Notes: generated by a model not told the origin, from the letters alone. A stretch of 64,000 bases of DNA from 2-02-FULL-55-14 sp964534125 (GCA_964534125.1 CAZHOJ010000002.1:248001-312000), one strand, 5' to 3'. Shown: positions 50,231 through 60,217, numbered from the stretch's first letter. Numbers and translations are program-made.

Positions 50231-51337
50231 CTACTTTCGGACCTGCTCTGCGGTCAGGAAAGACGTGATGAAGGTGTCGATGTCCCCGTCCATCACAGCG
50301 TGAACGTCACCCACCTCGGTCCCCGTCCGATGGTCCTTCACAAGCTGGTATGGCTGGAATACGTAGGACCGTATCTGGCTTCCCCATTCGATCTTCTTCT
50401 TCCCGCTTTCGAGGGTCGCCAGCCGTGCCTCCTCTTCCTCCCGCCTGATCTGGTACAATCTGGAGCGGAGCATCTTCATCGCCCGCTCCTTGTTCTGGAA
50501 CTGCGAGCGTTCCTGCTGACACGCAACGATGACCCCCGAGGGAACGTGGGTGATCCGAACTGCTGTCTCCACTTTGTTGACGTTTTGTCCGCCTTTGCCG
50601 CCGGACCGGAATGTGTCGACCTTCAGGTCGGCAGGATTGATCTCAATATCGATATCATCTTCGACCTCTGGGTAAACAAAGACGGACGCGAACGAAGTGT
50701 GGCGCCGGGCATTCGCATCGAACGGCGAAATGCGGACCAGGCGGTGGACCCCATTCTCCGCCTTCAGGTAACCGTAGGCAAACTTCCCGATGACCTCTAT
50801 CGCAGCGCTCTTGATCCCAGCCCCGTCTCCCTCCTGAAGATCGGCCATCGAAAGCTTGTATCCCTTCCGTTCACACCACCGCGTGTACATGCGGAGGAGC
50901 ATTTCGGCCCAATCCTGCGCCTCGGTGCCGCCTGCTCCGGAATGGATCGTCAGGATGGCATTTCGCTCGTCATCCGGACTTCTCAGCATATTCCGAAGCT
51001 CAAGGTCGTCGATCCCCGTGGTCACGGATGTCAGATCATCCTCGATCTCTTTCAGGACCGACTCGTCCTCGGACTCCTCGGCAAGATCGAGATAATCCTT
51101 CAGGTCGGACACTTTCTTGTGGAGATCTTCCCACGTTTCGATCCAATCCTTTCGCGTGTTCATCTCTGCGATGACCTTCTGCGCCGCCTGGGGATCGTCC
51201 CAGAAACCTGCAGCAGAGGTCTTCGCTTCATATTCGTTCAGTTCTTCCCGAAGCTTCCCGATATTCAGATGCGATTCCAGGGCTGCGATGCGTTCCGTCT
51301 GATCCTGGATCAAGGCACGTAATTCACTGAACTCCAC
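50231..51337 (-). CDS. prfB: Peptide chain release factor 2
   Basis: Terminates translation at UAA and UGA. The 368-residue product has the SPF tripeptide (RISPFDANARR) for stop-codon reading and GGQ (SGGKGGQNVNK) for peptidyl-tRNA hydrolysis. The reading frame is continuous: it has no in-frame UGA near codon 26 and therefore no programmed +1 frameshift. The start is GTG 51337 with a strong AAGGAGG seven bases upstream; it starts right after the AtuA-like small gene. Confidence 0.96.
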   Translation of the reverse strand: MEFSELRALIQDQTERIAALESHLNIGKLREELNEYEAKTSAAGFWDDPQAAQKVIAEMNTRKDWIETWEDLHKKVSDLKDYLDLAEESEDESVLKEIEDDLTSVTTGIDDLELRNMLRSPDDERNAILTIHSGAGGTEAQDWAEMLLRMYTRWCERKGYKLSMADLQEGDGAGIKSAAIEVIGKFAYGYLKAENGVHRLVRISPFDANARRHTSFASVFVYPEVEDDIDIEINPADLKVDTFRSGGKGGQNVNKVETAVRITHVPSGVIVACQQERSQFQNKERAMKMLRSRLYQIRREEEEARLATLESGKKKIEWGSQIRSYVFQPYQLVKDHRTGTEVGDVHAVMDGDIDTFITSFLTAEQVRK

Positions 51338-51685
51338 TCACGCCTCCTTCTTCACCAGACGCATGATGTCGTCCGGTATATCAAGTTCCATCCGCAACGC
51401 CGCTGCGGCAAATGTTTTTCCCTGGGCATCGTTCATGAGGGATTTCGTTCCCCCGCCTCCGAGGGCTCCGTGAAGCAGGAAGTTCAGCGCCCAGAGGTTG
51501 GGCAGTTCGAAGCGTTCGACCTGACCTTTCACCATGCCGCCAAAATGCTCTTTCATCCTTTGGACCGTCAGGACCCGCTCGATGTAAGGATAGACATCCG
51601 GATGCCGGGCGATGATGCCGATGTTCACGGTATCACCTTTGTCCCCTGAGCGCCCATGGCAGATATCATAGAGCCTGCATCTCAT
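51338..51685 (-). CDS. AtuA-associated small (ferredoxin-fold) protein
   Basis: A 115-residue protein matching the C-terminal ferredoxin-fold domain of AtuA-type proteins. The opening RLYDICHGRSGDKGDTVNIGI and the LHGALGGGGTKSL motif are characteristic. In many genomes it is fused to or follows the large AtuA domain, as here: the start overlaps the large gene's stop by ATGA. The family is named for acyclic terpene utilisation in Pseudomonas but its biochemical role is not known. prfB follows at once. Confidence 0.82.
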   Translation of the reverse strand: MRCRLYDICHGRSGDKGDTVNIGIIARHPDVYPYIERVLTVQRMKEHFGGMVKGQVERFELPNLWALNFLLHGALGGGGTKSLMNDAQGKTFAAAALRMELDIPDDIMRLVKKEA

Positions 51686-53046
51686 CGTCCTGACTCCATC
51701 ATGACCACCTCGGGCGCCACGAGCGTCTTCGGTATCAGCGCGGGCCAGTACGAGATGACCTCACTCGGCTTCGGGCGGCCTCCTGCGAATCCGGTGACCG
51801 ACGGCGGACCCGTGAGGATCAACGGAGCGACCTCCATGCCGAACGCTGAGACAGTCGATTCATTCGAGGAGCGGACGCCTATCCGCATCATAACCTCTTC
51901 CGGTTCGTCACGGTCAGATGCGATGTGCTGGTGGCTTGAATTATAGCCAATGAACTCGGTCCGTATCTCATCGAACGTCAGGCCGAGCCGGAACAATCTT
52001 CCGCGGAGGATCTCATCGGCTCGTCGTGCCTTCCTCAACGCATCCGGCCACGCGTACGTCAGCGTCCCGAACGCGGTGAATCCGTCGCTGTACGCCATCG
52101 ATACCTTGTACGAATCCGTCGATGCCCTCCCCCGGATCCCCGACAGACGGACCCGATCCGGTGCTATATCCTCGACCTGGATGCTTGTGAAATCCGCGGT
52201 ACAGTCCGGAGTGATGTACGACCTCGGATCACCGATCTCATAGAGCAATTGTTCTTTCACTGTCTGCGAGGAGACAAGCCCCCCTGTCCCGGGATGTTTT
52301 GTAATGACCATCGTCCCATCCGGAGCAGCCTCGGCGATGGGGAAGCCGATCTCTTCGAGCAGCGGGACCGATTCCCAGGAGCCGAGGAAGTTCCCTCCAC
52401 TCGCCTGACCTCCACACTCGAGCACATGACCTGCCACTGTGCCGGCGGCGAGAAGATCCCACGCATCCTGTTTCCAGCCAAACTCATGCATCATGGGGGC
52501 CAGCGTCAGGCCAGTGTCCGTCGTACGGCCTGTGATGACGATATCTGCACCCTTATGCAGGGCCTCCACGATGGGCCAGGCCCCGAAATAGACGTTTGCG
52601 CTCTGCAACCGGTCCCTGATCGCATCCGGAGGTTGGCCTGTCTCCATGTTCAGGAGACCCGCCCCCTTGCTCAGCAGATCGTCAAGCGAACCCAGAATGT
52701 CATCTCCCAGCACAACGCCGATACGGACGTCGATACCCGCTTCGGTCGCTATCGCCTGGATCGCACGAGCACAGTCGATCGGGTTGACGCCACCGCCGTT
52801 CGTTATGATGCGGAACCGCTTCTCCTTCATGAACGGGAGCGCATCCCTCACCACCCCGACCAGGTCACGGGCATATCCCAGCTTCTCATTGCGCCTCCGC
52901 TGCTTCTGGAGAATGGACATGGTCACTTCGGCCAGGTAGTCCATCACCAGATAGTCTATCGGTCCCCGGATGATCTGGTCCATTGGAGCACGCTGGAGAT
53001 CGCCCCAAAAACCCTGGCCGGATGCTATGCGAATGCGGTCCTTCAT
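51682..53046 (-). CDS. Acyclic terpene utilisation AtuA family protein (DUF1446)
   Basis: A 454-residue DUF1446/AtuA protein with RIASGQGFWGD at the start, TNGGGVNP, VVLGDDI, DIVITGRTTDTGLTLAP and ECGGQASGGNFLG, all typical. Reaction unknown; in Pseudomonas and other genomes the gene is near citronellol/geraniol or leucine degradation genes. It is wedged, with ATGA overlaps on both sides, between aspS and the small AtuA partner. The hydratase at 13943-14725 may belong to the same kind of pathway, an inference. Confidence 0.85.
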   Translation of the reverse strand: MKDRIRIASGQGFWGDLQRAPMDQIIRGPIDYLVMDYLAEVTMSILQKQRRRNEKLGYARDLVGVVRDALPFMKEKRFRIITNGGGVNPIDCARAIQAIATEAGIDVRIGVVLGDDILGSLDDLLSKGAGLLNMETGQPPDAIRDRLQSANVYFGAWPIVEALHKGADIVITGRTTDTGLTLAPMMHEFGWKQDAWDLLAAGTVAGHVLECGGQASGGNFLGSWESVPLLEEIGFPIAEAAPDGTMVITKHPGTGGLVSSQTVKEQLLYEIGDPRSYITPDCTADFTSIQVEDIAPDRVRLSGIRGRASTDSYKVSMAYSDGFTAFGTLTYAWPDALRKARRADEILRGRLFRLGLTFDEIRTEFIGYNSSHQHIASDRDEPEEVMMRIGVRSSNESTVSAFGMEVAPLILTGPPSVTGFAGGRPKPSEVISYWPALIPKTLVAPEVVMMESGR

Positions 53047-54815
53047 TTTCCCTGTCGGAGGGAGATCCCCAACTCCCGGAGCTGCCGTTCGTCCACGGGC
53101 GACGGGCAGTCATCCATCAGCGACAAGCCGCTCGTGGTCTTCGGGAAAGCGATGACATCCCGGATGGAGGTCTCACCAGCCATGAGCATGACCGTCCTGT
53201 CCAGACCGTATGCGATCCCCCCATGCGGCGGCGCGCCAAACCGGAAAGCGTCGAGCATGAACCCGAACTTTGCGCGAGCCTCATCGGGCCCGATGCCGAG
53301 CAGTTCGAACATTCTGCTCTGCAACACGCTGTCATGGATCCTGATGCTTCCTCCGGCCACCTCATTCCCGTTCAGGACGAGGTCATATGCACGGGCTCTG
53401 ACCTTCAGCGGCTCGCTGTCGAGCAGAGGAACATCCTCAGGCCTGGGAGATGTGAACGGATGATGGACCGCAACGTAGCGCTTTTCTTCGTGGTCCCACT
53501 CAAGCAACGGGAACTCGGTCACCCACAGAAAGGCCCACGGCCTGGCCGGTTTCAGGCCGAGCTTTGCGATGAGGTCGAGCCGCAGCGTTCCGAGGATCGT
53601 CAGTGAAGCTGCCCACTGCCCCGAGACGAGGAGGACGAGGTCTCCCGGTCCGGCAGAGGTCGCCTCGGCAATAGCGTTCATTCCCTCAGCCCCGATGATC
53701 TTGCCGATGCTGCAATCGGTCTTCTCGGCAGCACGTTTGAGCCAGACAAGGCCTCCCGCACCGAGAGATTTTGCACGCTCTGTGAGGAGGTCTATCTGCG
53801 AACGGGACAAGCTGGCGGCTCCGGGAACACGGAGTGCAGAGACGATACCTCCTGCCGCCACAGCCTCGGAGAAAACCTTGAACGGCGTTGCGGAAGCTGC
53901 CGATGAAATGTCCTGTAGCTCCAGGCCGAAGCGGGTATCCGGCTTATCACTCCCATAACGTTCCATCGCCTCCTTGTAGGTCATTCTGTCGAACGAAGCG
54001 GGAAGTTCCGTGTCGAGCACATCCTTGAAGAGTGTCTTCACGCATCCTTCAGTCATGGACAGGACATCGTCCTCCCCGACGAAGGACATCTCAACGTCGA
54101 TCTGCGTGAACTCCAGTTGGCGGTCAGCACGAAGGTCCTCGTCCCGGAAGCATTTGACGATCTGGAAGTAGCGGTCGAAGCCTGCGACCATAAGGATCTG
54201 TTTGTATGTCTGCGGCGACTGCGGGAGGGCATAGAACTGGCCGGGATGCAACCGTGACGGGACAAGGAAATCCCGGGCCCCTTCCGGCGTGCTCTTCATA
54301 AGGATCGGCGTCTCGACCTCGATGAATCCGTTCCTGTCGTAGTACGCTCTGACCGATTGGTATACCTTGTGACGAAGCATCAGATTCCGCTGCATGCGCG
54401 GACGGCGGAGGTCCAAGTACCTGTACCGAAGCCGCGTGTCCTCCGTTATCTCCGCCTCGTCGTCGATGGGAATGGGGGGAGTTTCGGACCTGTTCAGGAT
54501 GGCCATCCTTGCACCACCGACCTCGATCTCCCCCGTGGCCATGTCAGGATTTGTCATACCTTCCGGCCTCGGTCCGACGCTCCCCTCGACCTCGAGGACG
54601 AACTCCGGACGAAGGCCTTTCGCCGCCTCATACAGCGCTTTGTCCCTTTCGGGGGAGAATGCCACCTGGACGATCCCTGTCCTGTCACGCAGCACGACGA
54701 AGATCAGACCGCCGAGGTCCCTCCGGGAGTGGACCCAGCCTTTCAGGACCACGTTTGTTCCGATGTGGTCCGCACGCAGTTCACCACACATCTGAGTTCG
54801 ATTGTTCAGGGACAT
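53043..54815 (-). CDS. aspS: Aspartyl-tRNA synthetase (bacterial type)
   Basis: The 590-residue class IIb synthetase has an N-terminal OB-fold anticodon domain (about 1-105), motif 1/2 regions (RYRYLDLRRP, FIEVETPILMKSTPEGARDF, FRDEDLRADRQLEFTQID), the GAD insertion (about 290-420) typical of bacterial AspRS, and motif 3 (GIAYGLDRTVMLM). Whether it is discriminating or also charges tRNA-Asn cannot be told by eye. It starts a long cotranscribed run through atuA, prfB and lolCED. Its stop overlaps atuA by ATGA. Confidence 0.96.
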   Translation of the reverse strand: MSLNNRTQMCGELRADHIGTNVVLKGWVHSRRDLGGLIFVVLRDRTGIVQVAFSPERDKALYEAAKGLRPEFVLEVEGSVGPRPEGMTNPDMATGEIEVGGARMAILNRSETPPIPIDDEAEITEDTRLRYRYLDLRRPRMQRNLMLRHKVYQSVRAYYDRNGFIEVETPILMKSTPEGARDFLVPSRLHPGQFYALPQSPQTYKQILMVAGFDRYFQIVKCFRDEDLRADRQLEFTQIDVEMSFVGEDDVLSMTEGCVKTLFKDVLDTELPASFDRMTYKEAMERYGSDKPDTRFGLELQDISSAASATPFKVFSEAVAAGGIVSALRVPGAASLSRSQIDLLTERAKSLGAGGLVWLKRAAEKTDCSIGKIIGAEGMNAIAEATSAGPGDLVLLVSGQWAASLTILGTLRLDLIAKLGLKPARPWAFLWVTEFPLLEWDHEEKRYVAVHHPFTSPRPEDVPLLDSEPLKVRARAYDLVLNGNEVAGGSIRIHDSVLQSRMFELLGIGPDEARAKFGFMLDAFRFGAPPHGGIAYGLDRTVMLMAGETSIRDVIAFPKTTSGLSLMDDCPSPVDERQLRELGISLRQGK

Positions 54816-54880
54816 AAGTTCTCTCGGAATGTTCTACCGAATGGAGCGCTCCGCACCATCCAGCTTGCTGTACCGGAAAC

Positions 54881-54924
54881 AAAAATGCGAGATACGACGG
54901 CATGAGCCGGACGGTACCTCGCAT
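54881..54924 (-). terminator. Intrinsic terminator of the dnaE-trxA unit
   Basis: ATGCGAGATAC (54885-54895) pairs with GTACCTCGCAT (54914-54924) at 10 of 11 positions, with an inner CGGC/GCCG stem. On the minus strand the hairpin runs into TTTTTGTTT. It lies 16 bases after the trxA stop. Confidence 0.82.
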
Positions 54925-54939
54925 AACACGTGAGCGACG

Positions 54940-55263
54940 TCAACCGATGTGTTTCGACAGCTTCTCGACGAGCATCTTCTTGGGCACGGCGCCGACCACC
55001 TGGTCGACAACCTGTCCACCCTTGAAAATGAGCAGCGTTGGGATACTGCGGATGCCGAACTTCATCGAAACTGCCTGATTGTTGTCGACATCGAGCTTCC
55101 CCACCTTCAGCTTTCCATCATACTCTTTCGCGATCTCCTCGAGCGTCGGGGCGATCATCTTGCACGGACCGCACCATTCTGCCCAGAAATCAACGATCAC
55201 AGGCGTCTTCGACTTTATGACCTCTGCATCAAAGTTGGTATCGGTGACCTCGACTGGCTTCAT
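54940..55263 (-). CDS. trxA: Thioredoxin
   Basis: A 107-residue thioredoxin with the WCGPC active site (Cys31 and Cys34), the DFWAEW strand before it and cis-Pro in RSIPTLL. Cytoplasmic disulphide reductant; no signal peptide. GAGGATGAGAAT precedes the ATG. It follows dnaE by 18 bases and ends at a strong terminator. It could reduce the peroxiredoxin-like proteins in the window, but no sequence evidence ties them. Confidence 0.97.
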   Translation of the reverse strand: MKPVEVTDTNFDAEVIKSKTPVIVDFWAEWCGPCKMIAPTLEEIAKEYDGKLKVGKLDVDNNQAVSMKFGIRSIPTLLIFKGGQVVDQVVGAVPKKMLVEKLSKHIG

Positions 55264-55281
55264 ATTCTCATCCTCTTCTGT

Positions 55282-58200
55282 TCAGCTCTGCAGCATGACC
55301 GAACCGTCTCCGAGGACGTTCCGGACCGCGGCAGAGAACTCGGGTGATGGTTGTACCTTGAATTTTCTGCTCAAATATACCGATTGTCGCCCAGAACTGC
55401 CACCTGTCACATGGATATAGCATGGGCACTCTCCCTCATATCTCTCCAGCACGGACGCCAGCGACTTCATCTGGTCCTCGCTCGACGCATCCAGGTCGAC
55501 CTTCAGCATGACCTTTCGTGTGAACTTCTTCCGGGCCTCCTCGACAGGCATCACGTCCTGAACGATGACCTTGACCGCATCCTCATTCCCATCGTTCTTT
55601 CCGGACACACATACCAGGGAGCCCGGGTCGAGCAGGTCCTGGAATTTTCTGTACGGGTCAGAGAACACAATGCAATCTGCCTTCCCTGTGAAGTCCTCGA
55701 TGGTCACAAACGCCATCGTATTTCCGCGTTTGTCGATCTTCTTCTTTACCTCGGTGACAATGCCGAACACGCGGATGCTTGCCTGCGCCTTCGCCTTCTC
55801 CGGCTCCCCCAGCATGACCGTTGCGAACGCCTCCACTTCTTCCCGATGCCTGAGCAGTGGGTGGCCTGAGACGTAGAAACCGAGGACGCTTTTCTCGCGT
55901 TGGAGCTTTTCCACCTCTGTCCAGGGGGACGCGTCACGGAGCGAGGGCGCAATGAGCTGGCGCGCTCCCCCTCCTTCGAACAGGCTGGACTGCCCCAGCA
56001 TACGCTGTTCCTGCGCACGCTGGCCATACGAGAGCGCCCCTTCGAGGGAGGCCATCAGCGAGGCGCGATTCGCTTCCAACGTGTCGAAGGCGCCGGCCTG
56101 TATCATCGCTTCCAGGGTGCGCTTGTTCGAGAGCCGGAGGTCGACCCGTGCGCAAAAATCGAACAGGTCCTTGAACCGGCCATCCTGACTTCGGGTCCGC
56201 ACGACATTCTCCACGGCGCTCACACCCACACCTTTGATGGCGCTCATCCCGAACCTGATGCCTTTCGGCGTCACGACAAAATGCACCCCGCTCTCGTTCA
56301 CATCGGGAGGAAGGACGGAGATCCCCATTTTGCGGCAATCGTCTATGAACAGGACGATCTTGTCGGTGTTGTTTATTTCCGACGACATCGTCGCGGCCAT
56401 GTACTCTGCCGGGTAGTGCGCCTTCAGATAGGCCGTTTGATATGCGAGGATCGAATATGCGACGGAGTGCGATTTATTGAACCCGTACGAGGCGAACTTT
56501 TCGATGAGGTCGAAGATCTCTCCGGCGACCTTCTTTTCCGTCCCATTGCGTACGGCGCTGTCGACGAAGTGCTGCTTCTGCTCCTCCATCAGCACCTTGT
56601 CCTTCTTCCCCATCGCACGCCGCAGGAGGTCTGCCTGAGCAAGACTGAACCCGGCGATCTCGCTGGCGATCTTCATCACCTGTTCCTGGTAGACGATGAC
56701 ACCGTACGTGTCCTTGAGGATGTCCTCCAGTTTCGGATGGACGTACCGGATGGTCTGCCTTCCGTGTTTCCGGTCGATGAAGTCCGGTATGTTCTCCATC
56801 GGGCCGGGCCGATAGAGGGCGTTCATCGCCACCAGATCGTTGATCGAACTCGGCTTCAGCTTGCGGAGGTAGTCCTGCATTCCCGAGCTTTCGAACTGGA
56901 AGATCGCGACCGTCTGGCCTTTGCCGAACAGGTCGAAGGTCTCCTTGTCCGGATGGGGCAGGTCGTCGAGGTCAACGTCGACCTGATGCCCTTCCTTCAC
57001 CATCTCCACCGCATGATCGAGGACGGTGAGGGTCCTGAGGCCCAGGAAGTCCATCTTCAGCAGGCCTGCATCCTCAAGATCTTTCATATTGTACTGCGTC
57101 ATCAGGTCTGTCTGCGGGCTCTTGTACAGCGGGACATAGTCGCTGATGTTCCCTGGCGCGATGACCACCCCCGCAGCATGCGTGGAGACGTTCCGGTTCA
57201 TTCCCTCCAGAACCTGGGCCGTCTCGATGAGCTGTTGGATCCTGGGATCGGTGCTCTCCTTGACCCATTTGAGGTCCGGGATGGTCTCGAGGGCTTCCCC
57301 GATGGGTGTCACTTTTCCCTGAATGACGGGGATCTGCTTCGTGATGGAATCGATGGTCCCGAGGGGAATCCCGAGCACGCGGCCGATGTCACGAAGGACT
57401 GCCCGTGACGACAGGCGTCCGAACGTGATGATCTGTGCGACCGAATTCTCTCCATACTTCTTCCGGACATAGTCGATGACGAGGTCACGTTTGTCGTCCG
57501 CAAAGTCGATGTCGATATCGGGCATGCTGACGCGTTCAGGGTTGAGGAAGCGTTCGAAAAGAAGGTCATAGTGGAACGGGTCCACATTCGTTATGCCAAG
57601 GGCATAGGAGACGACGCTGCCCGCAGCGCTCCCGCGGCCCGGGCCGACGCGCACCCCCATCGATCTGGCCTCCCTGATGAAGTCCTGGACGATGAGGAAG
57701 TATCCGGAGTACCCCATTCTTTGGATGGTCGAGACCTCGAGGTCCACTCTCTCACGGACCGTCGAATCAGCTGACGGATATTTGTCCTGTATCCCAACGT
57801 CCACGAGTTGCCTGAAGTACTCATCCTCAGAACGTGTCCCTGCCGATGGGGGGATCGGGAAAGCCGGCATGTGATTCTGCTTCAGGTCCAGCTCGACATC
57901 GCACATCTCGGCGATCTCAAGGGTCGATCGCAGGGCCTCGGGGTGGTCCCGGAACAACCTGTGCATCTCGTCCTGGGACTTGAAGTAGAGCTGATCCGTG
58001 CCGTATCGCAGCTGTGTGATGTCCGGGACATAGGTCGAGGTCGCATCCGGGATCGCCAGCATGATATTGTGCGGCATGGCATGTTCCGGCGCTACGTAAT
58101 GACAATCGTTCGAACAGACCAGCTTCAGCCCGAGCTGTTTTGCAAGCCGTGGCGCATCCCGCAGGATGTTCTCTTCCACCTCAAGACCATGGTTCTGGAT

Positions 58201-58740
58201 CTCGATATAGAAATCCGCACCGAAGATATCCTTATAGATCCCCGCATACTCCACGGCGTCCTCGTAACGCCCCTCCTTGAGGTGCGCTCCGACCACTCCT
58301 CCCGGACAGGCGGAGGTGGCCACGATCCCCTCCCGATACTGGTTCAGGATCTCGGCATCGATGCGGGGCTTGTAGTAGAAACCCTCCGTATGGCCGAGGG
58401 TACACAGCTTCATCAGGTTCCTGTAGCCTGTCAGGTTCTTCGCCAGCAGGAGAATGTGGTGGTAGTTCCCCTGTGCGCCGCCCCCGCGTTCACGGCCGGT
58501 CGCCTTTTCGAACCGACTCCCTTTTGTAACTATGTAGGCCTCACAGCCGATGATGGGCTTGATACCCGCTTTTCGCGCACGTTTGTAGAACTCGATGGCT
58601 CCGAACATCACCCCATGGTCCGACAATGCAACGGCTTTCATGCCGTGCCGGACTGCCGCCTGCACCAGGCCCTCGACGGTCGCTGCACCGTCCAAGAGAC
58701 TGTAATGGGTGTGATTATGGAGATGAACGAATTCTTTCAC
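55282..58740 (-). CDS. dnaE: DNA polymerase III alpha subunit
   Basis: Replicative polymerase of 1152 residues. The PHP domain is at the N-terminus (HLHNHTHYSLLDGA, SDHGVMFG), and the catalytic palm carries GPGRGSAAGS and PDIDIDFADDKRD with the metal aspartates. Fingers, the helix-hairpin-helix region (near 870) and a C-terminal OB fold (near 1000) follow. The usual DnaE1 type, not PolC. The start is GTG 58740 without a clear Shine-Dalgarno. It is co-transcribed with trxA and lies 46 bases after the aldehyde dehydrogenase. Confidence 0.96.
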   Translation of the reverse strand: MKEFVHLHNHTHYSLLDGAATVEGLVQAAVRHGMKAVALSDHGVMFGAIEFYKRARKAGIKPIIGCEAYIVTKGSRFEKATGRERGGGAQGNYHHILLLAKNLTGYRNLMKLCTLGHTEGFYYKPRIDAEILNQYREGIVATSACPGGVVGAHLKEGRYEDAVEYAGIYKDIFGADFYIEIQNHGLEVEENILRDAPRLAKQLGLKLVCSNDCHYVAPEHAMPHNIMLAIPDATSTYVPDITQLRYGTDQLYFKSQDEMHRLFRDHPEALRSTLEIAEMCDVELDLKQNHMPAFPIPPSAGTRSEDEYFRQLVDVGIQDKYPSADSTVRERVDLEVSTIQRMGYSGYFLIVQDFIREARSMGVRVGPGRGSAAGSVVSYALGITNVDPFHYDLLFERFLNPERVSMPDIDIDFADDKRDLVIDYVRKKYGENSVAQIITFGRLSSRAVLRDIGRVLGIPLGTIDSITKQIPVIQGKVTPIGEALETIPDLKWVKESTDPRIQQLIETAQVLEGMNRNVSTHAAGVVIAPGNISDYVPLYKSPQTDLMTQYNMKDLEDAGLLKMDFLGLRTLTVLDHAVEMVKEGHQVDVDLDDLPHPDKETFDLFGKGQTVAIFQFESSGMQDYLRKLKPSSINDLVAMNALYRPGPMENIPDFIDRKHGRQTIRYVHPKLEDILKDTYGVIVYQEQVMKIASEIAGFSLAQADLLRRAMGKKDKVLMEEQKQHFVDSAVRNGTEKKVAGEIFDLIEKFASYGFNKSHSVAYSILAYQTAYLKAHYPAEYMAATMSSEINNTDKIVLFIDDCRKMGISVLPPDVNESGVHFVVTPKGIRFGMSAIKGVGVSAVENVVRTRSQDGRFKDLFDFCARVDLRLSNKRTLEAMIQAGAFDTLEANRASLMASLEGALSYGQRAQEQRMLGQSSLFEGGGARQLIAPSLRDASPWTEVEKLQREKSVLGFYVSGHPLLRHREEVEAFATVMLGEPEKAKAQASIRVFGIVTEVKKKIDKRGNTMAFVTIEDFTGKADCIVFSDPYRKFQDLLDPGSLVCVSGKNDGNEDAVKVIVQDVMPVEEARKKFTRKVMLKVDLDASSEDQMKSLASVLERYEGECPCYIHVTGGSSGRQSVYLSRKFKVQPSPEFSAAVRNVLGDGSVMLQS

Positions 58741-58786
58741 AGGAGAGTCATTGAATATCTATCTGAGAAGCCTGAATGGACTACCA

Positions 58787-60217
58787 TCATGTGCGGAGTG
58801 CGAGAAACCGCGGCTCCGTCATGGATTCGATGGCATAGCGCACACCTTCCCGGCCACATCCCGAGGCTTTGATGCCTCCATACGGCATGTGGTCGATACG
58901 ATAGGAGGATGTGTCATTGATGATCACACCGCCGACCTCCAGGGTCTCGAAGGCCTGCCAGGCATGGGACAGGTTGTTCGTGAACACGCCCGCCTGCAGC
59001 CCGAACGACGAGTCATTCACTGCCTGGAGAGCGTCGGAGAAGCCCGCGAAACGATGGAGCGTCACCACGGGACCGAAAACCTCCTCACATACCACCTTTG
59101 CATCCCGGCTTGCGCCTTCGATCACCGTTGGAGGAATGACGCGGTCGTGTCGTGTTCGCGACGTGAGGACGCTCGCTCCACCGCGGACAGCCTCTTCGAT
59201 CCACTGTTCGACCCTCACCGCATTCTCCTCGTCGATCATCGGACCGACGACAGTCTTTTCGTCCATCGGATCACCGACAGGAAGAGAATCCGCTTTTGCA
59301 GAGAAGCTCCCAGCGAATGCGTCGTAGACGGCCTCATGCACATAGATGCGCTGCGTCTTGATGCAGACCTGACCTGCATATGCAAACGCAGCTATTGCCA
59401 GACGGGAGACTGCATCCTCCACATCGGCGGTGCTGTCCACGATGACGCCGGCATTCCCTCCAAGCTCCAGGACGACCTTCTTCCGTCCCGCACGTGCCTT
59501 CAGTCCCCAGCCGACAGCTGCGCTCCCGGTGAAGGTCACCATCCCGACCCGGGGATCTTCGACGAGCTTTTGCGCGTGAGCACCGGAGCTTGGCACGATA
59601 TTGACCGCATCCGCAGGATATCCTGCCTCGACGATCATCTGGCCGAGCGCCAGGGCCGGCAGCGGAGCGCTGGAAGCGGGCTTCAACAGGAATGCGTTGC
59701 CCGATGCGATCGCAGGCGCGAGCTTATGCGCGACCAGGTTCAGGGGGAAATTGAATGGTGAGATGCCAACGATGACACCGACGGGAAACCGGCGGACGAG
59801 ACCGGTGCGGCCTCGCGATGCTTCGTTCAGATCGAGCGGAAGGACCTCGCCGCCTATGCGCTTCGCTTCTTCTGACGCGATGGTGAACGTCGCGATGGCG
59901 CGGTCGACTTCCGTGCGGGCGAACGTGATCGGCTTCCCGACCTCGGCCACAATGAGCTCAGCGAGGTACGTTGACCGTTCGCGCAGCAGCTCCGCTACCC
60001 TCTGCAAAACAGCAGACCGTTCGAATGCCGCGAGAGTTCTGACCTTCTTGGCCCCCTCGACCGCATGTCCGACAGCAGCGTTCAGGTGATCGGGACCGCA
60101 GAGCCCGAACCGGCCAACGACCGAGCCATTCCACAGGTTGAGCGATTCCCGTTCAGGTGGGCCGTCTATCTCCCTTCCGCCGATGAGGACACGCGGAATG
60201 AAGAATGGCGTTTTCAC
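58787..60217 (-). CDS. NAD(P)-dependent aldehyde dehydrogenase
   Basis: A 476-residue ALDH. Visible are the SPFNFPLNLVAHK strand, KPASSAPL, FTGSAAVG, the general base Glu in LELGGNAG (near 251) and the catalytic cysteine in AGQVCIKTQR (near 285), then EEVFGPVV and the terminal YGGIKASGCGREG. It resembles lactaldehyde/glyceraldehyde-3-phosphate (non-phosphorylating) groups, but the aldehyde cannot be fixed. It overlaps proS by ATGA. Confidence 0.9.
   Translation of the reverse strand: MKTPFFIPRVLIGGREIDGPPERESLNLWNGSVVGRFGLCGPDHLNAAVGHAVEGAKKVRTLAAFERSAVLQRVAELLRERSTYLAELIVAEVGKPITFARTEVDRAIATFTIASEEAKRIGGEVLPLDLNEASRGRTGLVRRFPVGVIVGISPFNFPLNLVAHKLAPAIASGNAFLLKPASSAPLPALALGQMIVEAGYPADAVNIVPSSGAHAQKLVEDPRVGMVTFTGSAAVGWGLKARAGRKKVVLELGGNAGVIVDSTADVEDAVSRLAIAAFAYAGQVCIKTQRIYVHEAVYDAFAGSFSAKADSLPVGDPMDEKTVVGPMIDEENAVRVEQWIEEAVRGGASVLTSRTRHDRVIPPTVIEGASRDAKVVCEEVFGPVVTLHRFAGFSDALQAVNDSSFGLQAGVFTNNLSHAWQAFETLEVGGVIINDTSSYRIDHMPYGGIKASGCGREGVRYAIESMTEPRFLALRT

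Noticed and set aside
51200..51337. Programmed frameshift in prfB
   Set aside because: The frame is continuous from a well-placed GTG with AAGGAGG.
55900..57408. A 502-codon open frame on the plus strand
   Set aside because: Antisense to dnaE with no recognisable domain; a codon-bias shadow.
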